49,983 nucleotides of DNA, from contig CAMWSK010000016.1 of the NCBI GenBank assembly GCA_947176895.1, positions 1 to 49,983 on the forward strand. The letters run 5' to 3'. The position numbers were made by a program, and so were the translations under genes. Position 1 is the first letter of the stretch. Every line of letters begins with the position of its first letter. The notes beneath the pieces are model-generated. The model did not search any database. It saw only the letters and a program-made list of their open reading frames with translations, and was not told the DNA's origin. Origin of the DNA: an uncultured Prevotellaceae bacterium. Lineage in GTDB: Bacteria > Bacteroidota > Bacteroidia > Bacteroidales > Bacteroidaceae. Of this stretch, positions 9,274 to 17,726 are shown piece by piece.

Positions 9274-9305
9274 CAAATATAGAACAATGTTTTTGGATAA
9301 GCAAA
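9274..9305 (-). promoter_or_regulatory. Promoter of the thioredoxin-MarR operon
   Basis: On the minus strand, TTTG (9302-9305), a 20-nt spacer and TATATTTG (9274-9281) match the Bacteroidota consensus. The trx start codon is about 50 nt downstream. Confidence 0.8.
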
Positions 9306-9405
9306 ATTTCATTCGTAAAATATATTTCTTTTTTGTAAGAGAAGAAAAAAGGAGGCTGTACCGCGTAATGTGAGGGTTTATCGAATAGTGTTTATAGGGC
9401 CTTTG

Positions 9406-9490
9406 AAAGCATGTGAATGTTTTGCTGAAAAGATGTTGATGTTTTTGAAAAACATGAACACGTTTTTCAAAAACATCAACATCTTTTTTT
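9406..9490. repeat. AACATG-type intergenic repeat, copy 1, with 26-bp palindrome
   Basis: The block opens with AAAGCATGTGAATGTTTT, which is also found at 31616. A perfect 26-bp inverted repeat follows (arms 9428-9453 and 9462-9487, 8-nt loop ATGAACAC) and ends in T7. The arms are built of short words (GATGTTGATGTTTTTG) shared with blocks at 15094 and 31637. It is noncoding and lies in the 367-nt gap between metY and the thioredoxin operon. It could act as a hairpin terminator, but its family-like recurrence suggests a dispersed repeat. Confidence 0.7.
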
Positions 9491-9524
9491 CGGATTCCGT
9501 CAGACCCCCGGTGTGGTTGTCGGC

Positions 9525-9565
9525 AAAAAAAACGCCCCAAAAGTTCTTGTCCGACTTTTGGGGCG
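9525..9565 (-). terminator. Intrinsic terminator of metY
   Basis: The 12-bp arms CGCCCCAAAAGT (9533-9544) and its complement (9554-9565) enclose a 9-nt loop. On the minus strand the stem is followed by a run of eight T (9525-9532). It is 27 nt after the metY stop. Confidence 0.9.
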
Positions 9566-9591
9566 CACATATTATAATTATAAACAGGAGA

Positions 9592-10881
9592 TTAGTTGCT
9601 CAGTTGGTCCAATGCCTGCTTGAGATCGTTGATCAGGTCGTCCACATCCTCAATGCCTACGGAGAAACGGATGAGGTCGGGTGCGATGCCTGCAGCCTTC
9701 AATTGCTCGTCACTCAATTGACGATGCGTGTGGCTGGCGGGGTGCAGCACGCAACTGCGCACATCGGCCACATGAGTGGCAATATGGATAAGTCTCAGCG
9801 AATCCATGAATTTGATGGCGGTATTGCGGTCGCCCTTCAAACCGATACACATCACGCCACAAGACCCGTTGGGCAGATACTTCTGTGCCAGTGCATGGTC
9901 GGGGGCACCGGGCAGGTCGGGATAGCGCACCCATGCGACGCGGTCGTCAGCTTCCAGGAACTCTGCGATGCGCTTGGCATTGTAGCAATGACGTTCCATG
10001 CGCAGGTGAAGGGTCTGCAGACCGATGTTAAGCAAGAAACTGTTTTGAGGTCCGGGGATGGAACCCAAATCACGCATAAGCTGGGCCACAAGCTTCGTGG
10101 TATATGCCATCTTGCCAAAGGATTTTGTGTAGGTGAGCCCATGGTAAGACTCATCGGGGGTGCACAGGCAGGGGAACTTGTCGGCATGCTCTTCCCAAGG
10201 GAAGTTGCCGCTGTCTACCACGGCGCCTCCCACCTGGGACGCCACTCCGTCCATATATTTGGTAGTGCTGTGGGTCACGATGTCGGCTCCCCATTCGAAA
10301 GGCTTGCAATTGATGGGGGTGGCGAAAGTGTTGTCGATGATGAGGGGTACCCCGTGATTATGGGCAATTGTCGCCCAACGTTCAATATCAAACACCCGGC
10401 AGCCGGGATTGGAAATCGTCTCGCCAAACACAAGTTTCGTCTCGGGGCGGAAAGCTGCCCCGATTTCCTCGTCGGTGGCATCGGGCGAAATAAACGTGCA
10501 ATCGATACCCAGTTTCTTCAAGGTAACGGCAAACAGGTTGAACGTCCCGCCATAGATCTCGTTACTTACCAGAATATGCCCGCCGGCCTCACAAATGTTG
10601 AACACAGCATAAAAGTTGGCAGCCTGGCCACTGGATGTGAGCACGGCACCCACGCCACCTTCCAGGTCGGCAATCTTGGCGGCCACGGCATCGTTGGTGG
10701 GATTCTGCAGACGGGTATAGAAATATCCGGACTTTTTTAAGTCGAAAAGCATGGCCATGTCCTCGCTGCTGTCATATTTAAAGGTGGTGCTTTGAACAAT
10801 TGGGGGCTCCACGGGTTCTCCGTTCTTGGGTTGCCATCCTCCGCGAATACAGAGTGTGGCTGCTTTCAAATCTTTTGCCAT
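9592..10881 (-). CDS. metY: O-acetylhomoserine aminocarboxypropyltransferase/sulfhydrylase
   Basis: This PLP enzyme of the Cys/Met metabolism family makes homocysteine from O-acetylhomoserine and sulfide. The 429-residue length and N-terminus (TLCIRGGWQP, PIVQSTTF) fit the MetY type rather than the about 380-residue MetB/MetC type. The PLP lysine is K208 in THSTTKYMDG. Conserved Y-T-R-L-Q-N-P-T (about 55-62) and IIDNTFATP (about 181-189) are present. It is a single gene, with its own terminator and a -7 box. Confidence 0.92.
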   Translation of the reverse strand: MAKDLKAATLCIRGGWQPKNGEPVEPPIVQSTTFKYDSSEDMAMLFDLKKSGYFYTRLQNPTNDAVAAKIADLEGGVGAVLTSSGQAANFYAVFNICEAGGHILVSNEIYGGTFNLFAVTLKKLGIDCTFISPDATDEEIGAAFRPETKLVFGETISNPGCRVFDIERWATIAHNHGVPLIIDNTFATPINCKPFEWGADIVTHSTTKYMDGVASQVGGAVVDSGNFPWEEHADKFPCLCTPDESYHGLTYTKSFGKMAYTTKLVAQLMRDLGSIPGPQNSFLLNIGLQTLHLRMERHCYNAKRIAEFLEADDRVAWVRYPDLPGAPDHALAQKYLPNGSCGVMCIGLKGDRNTAIKFMDSLRLIHIATHVADVRSCVLHPASHTHRQLSDEQLKAAGIAPDLIRFSVGIEDVDDLINDLKQALDQLSN

Positions 10882-10913
10882 AATAAAAAACTTCTAAAGT
10901 TGGTTATCGTCGG

Positions 10914-10921
10914 CAAAGGTA
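10914..10921 (-). promoter_or_regulatory. Possible -7 box of metY
   Basis: TACCTTTG on the minus strand fits the consensus and is 33 nt before the metY start. No proper TTTG is visible upstream at 19-21 nt, so confidence is moderate. Confidence 0.5.
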
Positions 10922-11102
10922 CTTAATTATTTTTTATTCCAATCATTTCTATAGTATGGATTTTGTAAAACGATTTAACACAATAACTATAAGGAAGAAT
11001 AAATAATTGTCATACGGCTTGCATTATGTAAGCAAAACGACGATTATATTTGTATTTTGGCATTTTGTTTGGCCTTTTTCCCCCAATAAAGCATCATTTA
11101 TT

Positions 11103-11133
11103 TTTGTTACGTCAAAGACTTTTCCTACTTTTG
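11103..11133 (+). promoter_or_regulatory. Promoter of the serC-serA operon
   Basis: TTTG (11103-11106), a 19-nt spacer and TACTTTTG (11126-11133) match the consensus exactly. The serC ATG follows 30 nt later. This rules out the upstream in-frame start at 11007, which precedes the promoter. Confidence 0.8.
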
Positions 11134-11162
11134 GACTTCAATACTCAATAAAACAAAGAGCT

Positions 11163-12233
11163 ATGAAGAAGTACAACTTTAACGCAGGTCCTTCGAAGTT
11201 ACCCGCCGAGGTGATGGAGGCTGTTAGCAAAGCGTGTATTGATTTTGAAGGCACGGGAATCGGCCTGATGGAGATGAGCCATCGCGCCAAGAATTTCCAG
11301 CCTGTGATTGACGAGGCAACAGCTCTGTTCAAGGAACTGTTGAACATCCCGAAAGGATATAGTGTGCTGTTTCTCGGAGGCGGCGCAAGCATGCAGTTTT
11401 GTATGGTTCCTTTCAATTTTCTTGAGAAGAAGGCCGCATACTTGAACACCGGCGTGTGGGCAAAAAAGGCGATGAACGAGGCCAAGCTTTTCGGTGAAAC
11501 CGTAGAAGTGGCTTCAAGCGCTGATAAGTCATTCAATTATATTCCTAAGAATTTTACCATCCCCGGGGATGCCGACTATTTTCATATCACGAGTAATAAC
11601 ACGATATATGGTACGGAAATCCGTGAGGATATCGACAGCCCTGTGCCACTGGTTGCCGACATGAGTTCCGACATTTTCTCCCGTCCCGTTGACGTCAGCA
11701 AGTATGTGCTCATTTATGGCGGTGCGCAAAAGAATCTGTCTATGGCAGGCGTAACCTTTGTGATTGTGAAAGATGACGCCTTGGGTAAGGTCAGTCGCCG
11801 GATACCCGGCATGCTCGACTATCGTTCCCACGTGCAGGCCGGCAGCATGTACAACACTCCTCCCACGGTGCCCATTTATTGTGCCCTGCAAACCTTGAAG
11901 TGGATTAAGAAGGAAGGTGGAGTGGTGGAGATGCAACGCAGAGCGCAGGAGAAAGCAAATCTGCTGTACGGTGAGATTGAGCGTAACAAGTGTTTCGTGC
12001 CCACAATCACGGATGCTTCAGACCGTTCCTTGATGAACGTCTGTTTTGTCATGGCTCCCGAGTACAAGAATCAGGAAGCCGATTTCCTGAATTTTGCAAC
12101 AGAGAAAGGTATGGTAGGCATCAAAGGCCATCGAAGTGTGGGAGGTTTCCGCGCAAGCATCTACAATGCCGTGACGGTGGACGATGTGAAGGCTTTGGTA
12201 AGCACCATGCAGGAATTTGAGAAAACGCACTGA
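11163..12233 (+). CDS. serC: Phosphoserine aminotransferase
   Basis: This class V PLP aminotransferase converts 3-phosphohydroxypyruvate to phosphoserine, the second step of serine synthesis. It can also serve pyridoxal phosphate synthesis. From the ATG at 11163 the product is 356 residues and begins [14 protein letters not shown], the standard family N-terminus. The PLP lysine is K190 in [26 protein letters not shown] near the C-terminus is also family-typical. serA follows after 3 nt, forming a serine operon. Confidence 0.96.
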   Translation: MKKYNFNAGPSKLPAEVMEAVSKACIDFEGTGIGLMEMSHRAKNFQPVIDEATALFKELLNIPKGYSVLFLGGGASMQFCMVPFNFLEKKAAYLNTGVWAKKAMNEAKLFGETVEVASSADKSFNYIPKNFTIPGDADYFHITSNNTIYGTEIREDIDSPVPLVADMSSDIFSRPVDVSKYVLIYGGAQKNLSMAGVTFVIVKDDALGKVSRRIPGMLDYRSHVQAGSMYNTPPTVPIYCALQTLKWIKKEGGVVEMQRRAQEKANLLYGEIERNKCFVPTITDASDRSLMNVCFVMAPEYKNQEADFLNFATEKGMVGIKGHRSVGGFRASIYNAVTVDDVKALVSTMQEFEKTH

Positions 12234-12236
12234 ACC

Positions 12237-13160
12237 ATGACAAAAGTACTGATTGCTACGGAAAAGCCTTTCAGCAAAAGTGCTGTGGAGGCTATCAGGA
12301 AAGTGACAGAGACGGCGGGCTATGAGTTGGCTTTGCTGGAGAAATACACCGAGAAGAAACAACTGTTGGATGCCGTGGCTGATGCCGATGCGCTGATTGT
12401 ACGTTCGGACAAGGTGGACGCCGATGTGGTGGATGCTGCCAAACGACTGAAAATCGTGGTGCGTGCCGGTGCCGGTTTCGACAATCTCGACCTGAAGGCA
12501 TGCACGGCTCATCAGGTGGTGGCCATGAACACGCCCGGGCAGAACGCCAACAGCGTGGCCGAATTGGTGTTCGGGCTTTTGGTGTTTGGTGTACGCAATT
12601 TCTATAATGGTACCAGCGGTAGCGAGTTGAAAGGCAAGAAACTTGGTATTTTGGCCTTTGGCAACGTAGGCAGAAACGTGGCACGGATAGCCAAGGGCTT
12701 CGGCATGGATATTTATGCCTATGATGCTTTCTGCCCTGCGGAGGCCATTGAACAGGCAGGAGTACATGCCGTAAGTTCCCAAGAAGAAATGTTCGACATC
12801 TGTGACATCGTGAGCCTGCATATTCCGGCAACGGCCGAAACACGTCAAAGCATCAACCACGATTTGGTGGGTCGCATGAAGAAGGGTGGCATCCTCATCA
12901 ACACGGCTCGCAAGGAAGTTGTTGACGAAGCCGGACTCATCCGTCTCATGGAAGAGAGAACCGACCTGATGTATATCACCGATATTAAGCCGGATGCTGA
13001 TGCCGAGTTTGCAGAGAAGTTTGCCGGACGATACTTCGCCACACCCAAGAAGATGGGTGCACAGACAGCCGAGGCCAACTCTAATGCGGGTATTGCCGCG
13101 GCCAACCAGATTGTCGGTTTCCTGGAGCAGGGCATTACGAAGTTTCAGTTGAACAAATAA
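12237..13160 (+). CDS. serA: D-3-phosphoglycerate dehydrogenase, short form without ACT domain
   Basis: The enzyme oxidises 3-phosphoglycerate to 3-phosphohydroxypyruvate with NAD. The 307-residue protein is the short type, with substrate and Rossmann domains but no C-terminal ACT regulatory domain. The NAD loop reads GILAFGNVGRNV (about 138-149), with alanine at the first glycine position. The residue usually occupied by the catalytic histidine lies in ATPKKMGAQTAEA, so a lysine is there. This matches the Lys-type enzymes known from Bacteroidota and Entamoeba. It is coupled to serC upstream. Confidence 0.93.
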   Translation: MTKVLIATEKPFSKSAVEAIRKVTETAGYELALLEKYTEKKQLLDAVADADALIVRSDKVDADVVDAAKRLKIVVRAGAGFDNLDLKACTAHQVVAMNTPGQNANSVAELVFGLLVFGVRNFYNGTSGSELKGKKLGILAFGNVGRNVARIAKGFGMDIYAYDAFCPAEAIEQAGVHAVSSQEEMFDICDIVSLHIPATAETRQSINHDLVGRMKKGGILINTARKEVVDEAGLIRLMEERTDLMYITDIKPDADAEFAEKFAGRYFATPKKMGAQTAEANSNAGIAAANQIVGFLEQGITKFQLNK

Positions 13161-13170
13161 TTTGCTGTCT

Positions 13171-14421
13171 ATGGCTAAAATCAAACCTTTCAAGGCTTTG
13201 CGTCCGCCAAAGGACATCGTCTCTTTGGTGGCAAGCCGCCCCTATGACGTGTTAGATGGTGAGGAGGCAAGGGCAGAAGCCGGCAACAACCCGATGAGTC
13301 TGTATCACATCATCAAACCGGAAATCGATTTCCCACGGGGTGTCAGTGAATATGATGCCCGAGTCTACCAGAAGGCAGCAGAGAATTTCCGGAAATTTCA
13401 GGACGAAGGGTGGTTGGTGCAGGACGAACAGGAGATGTACTATATCTATGCCCAAACGATGAGGGGCAGGACGCAGTACGGTCTGGTGGTGGCAGCCTCG
13501 GTGGAGGACTACGTAAGCGGACACATCAAGAAGCATGAACTGACGCGAAAGGATAAAGAAGAGGACCGCATGAAGCATGTGCGTGTCACGCAAGCCAATA
13601 TGGAGCCTGTGTTCTTTGCTTATCCTGATTGTGCAGAGATTGACACTCTTGTCAGCCGTTATGCTCGCCGGGAGCCTGAGTATGATTTCGTGGCTAAACC
13701 TGACGGCTTTCGTCATCAGTTGTGGTTGATAAGTGACAAGTGTGACATTGATTTTCTCACAAAACAGTTTGCTTCCATACCTTATTTATATATAGCAGAC
13801 GGTCATCATCGCAGCGCTGCCGCAGCATTGGTGGGAGCGGAAATGGCCGCCAATGCCAAGAACCTCACCGGAGAAGAGGAATTCAACTATTTCATGGCTG
13901 TTTGTTTCCCTGCCGGCCAGCTGACGGTCTTGGACTATAATCGCGTAGTCACCGACCTCAACGGCCTCACGAATCAAGATTTCTTGGCAAGAATAGGGGA
14001 GTGCTTCGACCTGGAAATGATGCCGGATGCCGAGGCAGCTCACCCTGAAACCCGTCACCAATTTGCCTTATACCTTGATGGTGCGTGGTATCGCCTGACG
14101 TTGCATGAAGGACTGATAGATGAAAGTGATGTCATCAAAAGCCTGGATGTGAGTATCAGCAGTCGGTTGATTCTTGATGATATTCTTGGAATCAAAGACT
14201 TAAGAACCGACAAGCGTGTTGACTTCGTGGGAGGTCTGCGCGGGTATGAGGAGTTGGAACGTCGCGTGGATAGTGGGGAGATGCGTATGGCTCTGGCTCT
14301 TTTCCCCGTGAGCATGAAGGAAATTATTGATGTTGCGGACCGAGGGGAGATTATGCCTCCCAAGGCAACATGGTTTGAACCCAAGTTGCGTAGCGGTCTG
14401 ATGGTTCATAAATTAAACTAA
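13171..14421 (+). CDS. DUF1015 family protein
   Basis: The protein belongs to DUF1015 (SerC-associated in many genomes), a cytoplasmic family of unknown reaction. I take the ATG at 13171 (MAKIKPFKALRPPKD, 416 residues); an upstream in-frame TTG at 13162 is less likely. Family blocks visible are ASRPYDVL, the YHIIKPE region, and YIADGHHRSAAA near residue 200. It lies 10 nt after serA, which matches its frequent neighbourhood. A role in serine or amino-acid metabolism is only suggested by context. Confidence 0.85.
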   Translation: MAKIKPFKALRPPKDIVSLVASRPYDVLDGEEARAEAGNNPMSLYHIIKPEIDFPRGVSEYDARVYQKAAENFRKFQDEGWLVQDEQEMYYIYAQTMRGRTQYGLVVAASVEDYVSGHIKKHELTRKDKEEDRMKHVRVTQANMEPVFFAYPDCAEIDTLVSRYARREPEYDFVAKPDGFRHQLWLISDKCDIDFLTKQFASIPYLYIADGHHRSAAAALVGAEMAANAKNLTGEEEFNYFMAVCFPAGQLTVLDYNRVVTDLNGLTNQDFLARIGECFDLEMMPDAEAAHPETRHQFALYLDGAWYRLTLHEGLIDESDVIKSLDVSISSRLILDDILGIKDLRTDKRVDFVGGLRGYEELERRVDSGEMRMALALFPVSMKEIIDVADRGEIMPPKATWFEPKLRSGLMVHKLN

Positions 14422-14431
14422 TTGAAGGGAA

Positions 14432-15034
14432 GTGCAGAAGGACACCTATCTAACCATAACGAATCCGGCCGAAGGGGAATACACTGAGAAGCGAAGCAAA
14501 TTTCTTAGCTTCGCCTTTCATGTGGAAACAGCAGAGGAGGTGAAAGCCTTCGTGGACGAGTATAAGAAGAAATTTTATGATGCCCGTCATGTTTGTTATG
14601 CCTACATGCTTGGTAGCAAGCGTGATGTGTTTCGTGCTGTGGATGATGGAGAACCTTCCGGAACAGCCGGTAAACCCATACTCGGACAGATAAACAGCCA
14701 TGAACTTACGGACATCCTCATTATTGTGGTGCGTTATTTTGGTGGAATCAAGCTGGGTACGAGTGGCTTGATTGAGGCTTACCGTGCTGCTGCGGCTGAG
14801 GTGATATCAAATGCAGATATTGAGGAGCGGACCATAAATACAGTGGTTCGCGTAACTTATGATTACGCTTTGATGAACCAGGTGATGCGAGTGGTGAAGG
14901 AGGAAGAACCCAAAATCCGTTTACAAGACTTCCAAATGATGTGTGTGTTGGAACTGGAAATCAGAAACTCGAAATTGGAGACTATGCTTGCCAAGTTACG
15001 TTTAATCCGAGAAGCCAAGACGGAAGTCCTGTAA
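14432..15034 (+). CDS. YigZ/IMPACT family protein
   Basis: The 200-residue protein has the IMPACT N-terminal domain hallmark: CYAYMLGSKRDV..DDGEPSGTAGKPIL, then VVRYFGGIKLGTSGL. A small C-terminal ferredoxin-like DUF1949 domain follows. The family is linked to translation or stalled-ribosome quality control, but the exact role is uncertain. Translation starts at a GTG at 14432, 10 nt after the DUF1015 stop. No ATG gives a better N-terminus. Confidence 0.88.
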   Translation: MQKDTYLTITNPAEGEYTEKRSKFLSFAFHVETAEEVKAFVDEYKKKFYDARHVCYAYMLGSKRDVFRAVDDGEPSGTAGKPILGQINSHELTDILIIVVRYFGGIKLGTSGLIEAYRAAAAEVISNADIEERTINTVVRVTYDYALMNQVMRVVKEEEPKIRLQDFQMMCVLELEIRNSKLETMLAKLRLIREAKTEVL

Positions 15035-15093
15035 TTTCCTACTTACTTTCGCTCCCAGGATTAAACATAACGTCAATTAAAACCCGAAAATTT

Positions 15094-15126
15094 AAAAACG
15101 TGTTGATGTTTTTCGTGGATTTTTCG
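15094..15126. repeat. AACATG-type intergenic repeat, short copy
   Basis: AAAAACGTGTTGATGTTTTTCG shares its word structure with the blocks at 9428 and 31666. It lacks the leading AAAGCATGTGAATG part. It sits in the 268-nt gap between yigZ and the rluA-family gene. Confidence 0.45.
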
Positions 15127-15256
15127 GACAAATATAAATAATTGAAATACAGGTTCTTTTCATGTTTGTGGTTTTCTCGCTTTCGAAAAGGTTTTTTCGA
15201 ATGGGCTTTTCTTTAATTGTCCGCCGATGCGTTCCCGTTTATTCAATAAATTTCTT

Positions 15257-15284
15257 TACCTTTGTAAATGCAAAATTTGCATTT
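15257..15284 (+). promoter_or_regulatory. Possible -7 box with adjoining palindrome before the RluA-family gene
   Basis: TACCTTTG (15257-15264) matches the -7 consensus, with no clear TTTG upstream. Directly after it lies the perfect palindrome AAATGCAAA-A-TTTGCATTT (15266-15284), covering the expected start site. It could be an operator or a 5'-end hairpin. Confidence 0.45.
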
Positions 15285-15302
15285 TCCAAAGAATCTCATT
15301 AC

Positions 15303-16226
15303 ATGGCAAGAAGTTTGACCAACCGGCAATACGCGGCTTCAAAGTACAACGAATACAGAGTTACACAACCCATGCAGCTCATGGATTTCCTGCGCAAACA
15401 GCTCTGTGGCATCAGTGAAAACAGGCTGAAGGACATACTGAAAGGCAGGGGTATTGCCGTAGACCGCAAGACGGTGACCCAATATAACCATGAACTGCAA
15501 CCGGGCAACGTGGTTCGCGTGAGCAAACATCGCCGTAAGACAGAACTGGAAAACAAATGGATACAGATTGTTTACGAGGATAAGGACATCATCGTCGTAA
15601 ACAAACAGGCGGGCATCCTGAGCATGGCGGCCACGGCCAAGCAGTTTTGCGTGAAAAACATTCTGGACGAATATTTTGAAAAGCGACACTTCAAGTGTCA
15701 CGCACACGTGGTTCATCGGCTGGACCGCGAGACCAGCGGACTGATGGTATACGCCAAAAGCATCGAGGCCGCACAGATTCTTCAGTCAGACTGGAAAGGG
15801 TATTGCTTCGACCGCCGCTATGTGGCCGTGCTGCATGGGCGGATGGAAAAAGAAGGAGGAACGGTAGAAAGCTGGCTGAAAGACAACAAAGCGTTTATCA
15901 CCTTCAGCACGTCAGAAGACAACGGAGGGAAGTATGCCGTCACACACTACCATACGTTGCAGTCCACTGACCGCTATTCGCTGGTGGAGATGCGATTGGA
16001 AACCGGGCGGAAGAATCAGATTCGCGTGCACATGGCCGACTTGGGACATCCCATTGTGGGGGACCTGAAATACGGGGGGAGTCCCTCTCCGGCCAAACGG
16101 ATGTGCCTGCATGCCTATCGTCTCTACCTCTATCATCCCGTCACGCATGAGCGTATGGAGTTTGAGACACCCCACCCCACTCCCTTTGTTCGACTGGTGG
16201 AGGGCAAGGATTCACGCCACGAGTGA
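15303..16226 (+). CDS. RluA-family 23S rRNA pseudouridine synthase
   Basis: The 307-residue protein has an N-terminal S4-like RNA-binding domain (MDFLRKQLCGISENRLKDIL) and an RluA catalytic domain. The catalytic motif is VVHRLDRETSG, with the aspartate of HRLDR. Later blocks E-T-G-R-K-N-Q-I-R-V-H and GHPIVGDLKYGG are typical. It isomerises uridines in rRNA; RluD is the nearest pattern, but the exact site cannot be assigned. I use the ATG at 15303, since the in-frame start at 15162 lies upstream of the predicted -7 box. Its 3' end overlaps the convergent antiporter gene by 15 nt. Confidence 0.9.
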   Translation: MARSLTNRQYAASKYNEYRVTQPMQLMDFLRKQLCGISENRLKDILKGRGIAVDRKTVTQYNHELQPGNVVRVSKHRRKTELENKWIQIVYEDKDIIVVNKQAGILSMAATAKQFCVKNILDEYFEKRHFKCHAHVVHRLDRETSGLMVYAKSIEAAQILQSDWKGYCFDRRYVAVLHGRMEKEGGTVESWLKDNKAFITFSTSEDNGGKYAVTHYHTLQSTDRYSLVEMRLETGRKNQIRVHMADLGHPIVGDLKYGGSPSPAKRMCLHAYRLYLYHPVTHERMEFETPHPTPFVRLVEGKDSRHE

Positions 16227-17543
16227 CTGAACAATAAAATAGGTAAGCATCGCAGCAATCCAGCCTGCCAGCACTTTGCCCGAGATGTGGCGTATGTACC
16301 ATCGGAGTGAAGCATCCTCCGCTTTCATCAATGTATAGCCGGTGACGTTGCCAATGGGCAACAGGCAACCGCCCAAGCAACCGGAAATGATAACCAAATG
16401 CCAATATTGTCCGTTCTGCAAGAACAGGGACTGATAGGGCGTGACTGCCGCCCCATCCGGCACCACATCATAGATGCTGATGGCGGAAAACACCAGGCAG
16501 ATGTTGTCGAGCAGGGCACTTATCAGACCGATGAAGCCGCTGAACAGATAGACATCGTGGATATACGTGTCTATCCATTGCGCACAGGCCTCAAGCACGC
16601 CGATCTCCTTCAGCACGCTGACGGCCAAAGCCACACCCATGAAATACATAATCATCTGAACCACCTCGTAGTGCAGGCGCCGGTTGGTGCCGGGAATCAT
16701 CATGGGAGATTCCGATTGCAGGCTTTGTCGGTTGAAAATCTCGGTCAGCATCCACAGCACGGCCAACACGCATAACGAACCCAGAAAAGGAGGAAGCAGC
16801 GTGATACGATGGAACGAAGGCACAAACCACAGGCCGACAAAACCGACGAACATCATCACGGCACGCTGCCACACAGGCATCGAGGAATCATCGCTGTGAT
16901 AGCTGTAGCGGTTCGTCTTTAAATCCAGATGGTCGGGCAGGCTTCTGCGAATGAGGAAGGTGGGCACGATGACACCCGCAAGGGCCGGTGCCAGCATGGC
17001 CAGGGAGAAACTGGTGGGGGTGACGGCCTCTCTGGTCCACACCATCAGCGAAGTGACATCGCCTATCACGGTGATGCAGCCTCCACAGCAGGCGGCTATC
17101 GCAATGGCTGCTCCCACGAACCGACGCTGGGCATTGTTTTGCAACACGCTGTTCATTACGCCAAGCATAAGCACAGCCGTGGTAAGATTGTCGAAATTGG
17201 CGGAAATCAAGAATGTGATGCCTACGAAGCCCCACAACATGCGGTTGGTGCTGCGCGAGCGAACCATATCTTTTATGAAATTGAAACAGCCGTTGTTGCT
17301 CAGGACGTCCACGATGTTCATGGTGGTAAGCAGATAAAGCACAATACCGCTGATGTATTCCACATGTTCACCAAACACCCGGGTGGCAAACACCTGTTTA
17401 TGGCTGTCGTCCATTGTCAAAAACAATATCCATGCCACCACACCGGTGAAAATGGCAATCGTGGTTTTGTTGATTTTTGTGAAATACTCACCGGCTATGA
17501 GCACATAGGCTATGATAGCAAAAGACACGATGACTATGGTCAT
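16212..17543 (-). CDS. nhaD: NhaD-type Na+/H+ antiporter
   Basis: The 443-residue integral membrane protein of the ion transporter superfamily has about 11-13 hydrophobic segments. It has NhaD-like features: an N-terminus with a TKINKTTIAIFTGVVAW segment, SANFDNLTTAVLMLG in the middle, and GLISALLDNICLVFSAIS with GCLGGCLLPIGN towards the end. It likely exports Na+ or Li+ for protons at the inner membrane. It is a single gene whose last 15 nt overlap the 3' end of the convergent pseudouridine synthase. Confidence 0.88.
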   Translation of the reverse strand: MTIVIVSFAIIAYVLIAGEYFTKINKTTIAIFTGVVAWILFLTMDDSHKQVFATRVFGEHVEYISGIVLYLLTTMNIVDVLSNNGCFNFIKDMVRSRSTNRMLWGFVGITFLISANFDNLTTAVLMLGVMNSVLQNNAQRRFVGAAIAIAACCGGCITVIGDVTSLMVWTREAVTPTSFSLAMLAPALAGVIVPTFLIRRSLPDHLDLKTNRYSYHSDDSSMPVWQRAVMMFVGFVGLWFVPSFHRITLLPPFLGSLCVLAVLWMLTEIFNRQSLQSESPMMIPGTNRRLHYEVVQMIMYFMGVALAVSVLKEIGVLEACAQWIDTYIHDVYLFSGFIGLISALLDNICLVFSAISIYDVVPDGAAVTPYQSLFLQNGQYWHLVIISGCLGGCLLPIGNVTGYTLMKAEDASLRWYIRHISGKVLAGWIAAMLTYFIVQSLVA

Positions 17544-17621
17544 ATTCTTACCCTTATATAATATCCTTTTACAAAATAAGTATTATTCTGCCACTTGACC
17601 AAGAAAAATCAGGGAAAATAA

Positions 17622-17652
17622 TTTGCCAGATGGTGCTTTTTATTTATTTTTG
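17622..17652 (+). promoter_or_regulatory. Promoter of ssb-gldE
   Basis: TTTG (17622-17625), a 19-nt spacer and TATTTTTG (17645-17652) match the Bacteroidota consensus. The ssb start codon is 75 nt downstream, leaving a leader that contains the hairpin at 17661-17696. Confidence 0.8.
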
Positions 17653-17660
17653 TAAAAAAT

Positions 17661-17696
17661 GAAGGCTCTTCGCAACAGGCGCGAAGGGTCTTTTTT
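17661..17696 (+). terminator. Terminator-like hairpin in the ssb leader (candidate attenuator)
   Basis: Arms 17661-17673 and 17681-17693 form 13 pairs (three G-U) around the 7-nt loop AACAGGC, followed by T6 (17691-17696). It lies between the ssb promoter and the ssb start codon, so it would stop or tune transcription into ssb. It might instead be a relic terminator. Confidence 0.6.
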
Positions 17697-17726
17697 ACAA
17701 GAGAGAGAGACATCAAAGAGAGACCT

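Noticed and set aside
5772..9487. CRISPR array from recurring palindromes
   Set aside because: The palindromes are unrelated in sequence, not regularly spaced, and there are no cas genes.
9370..10740. 456-codon plus-strand frame over metY
   Set aside because: It starts in the intergenic palindrome and lies opposite a complete metY with its own terminator. The composition is not protein-like.
11007..11162. Longer start for serC
   Set aside because: It lies upstream of the predicted promoter, and the extra residues have no family counterpart.
12018..13217. 399-codon minus-strand frame opposite serC/serA
   Set aside because: It covers two well-identified enzymes and has no recognisable motif.
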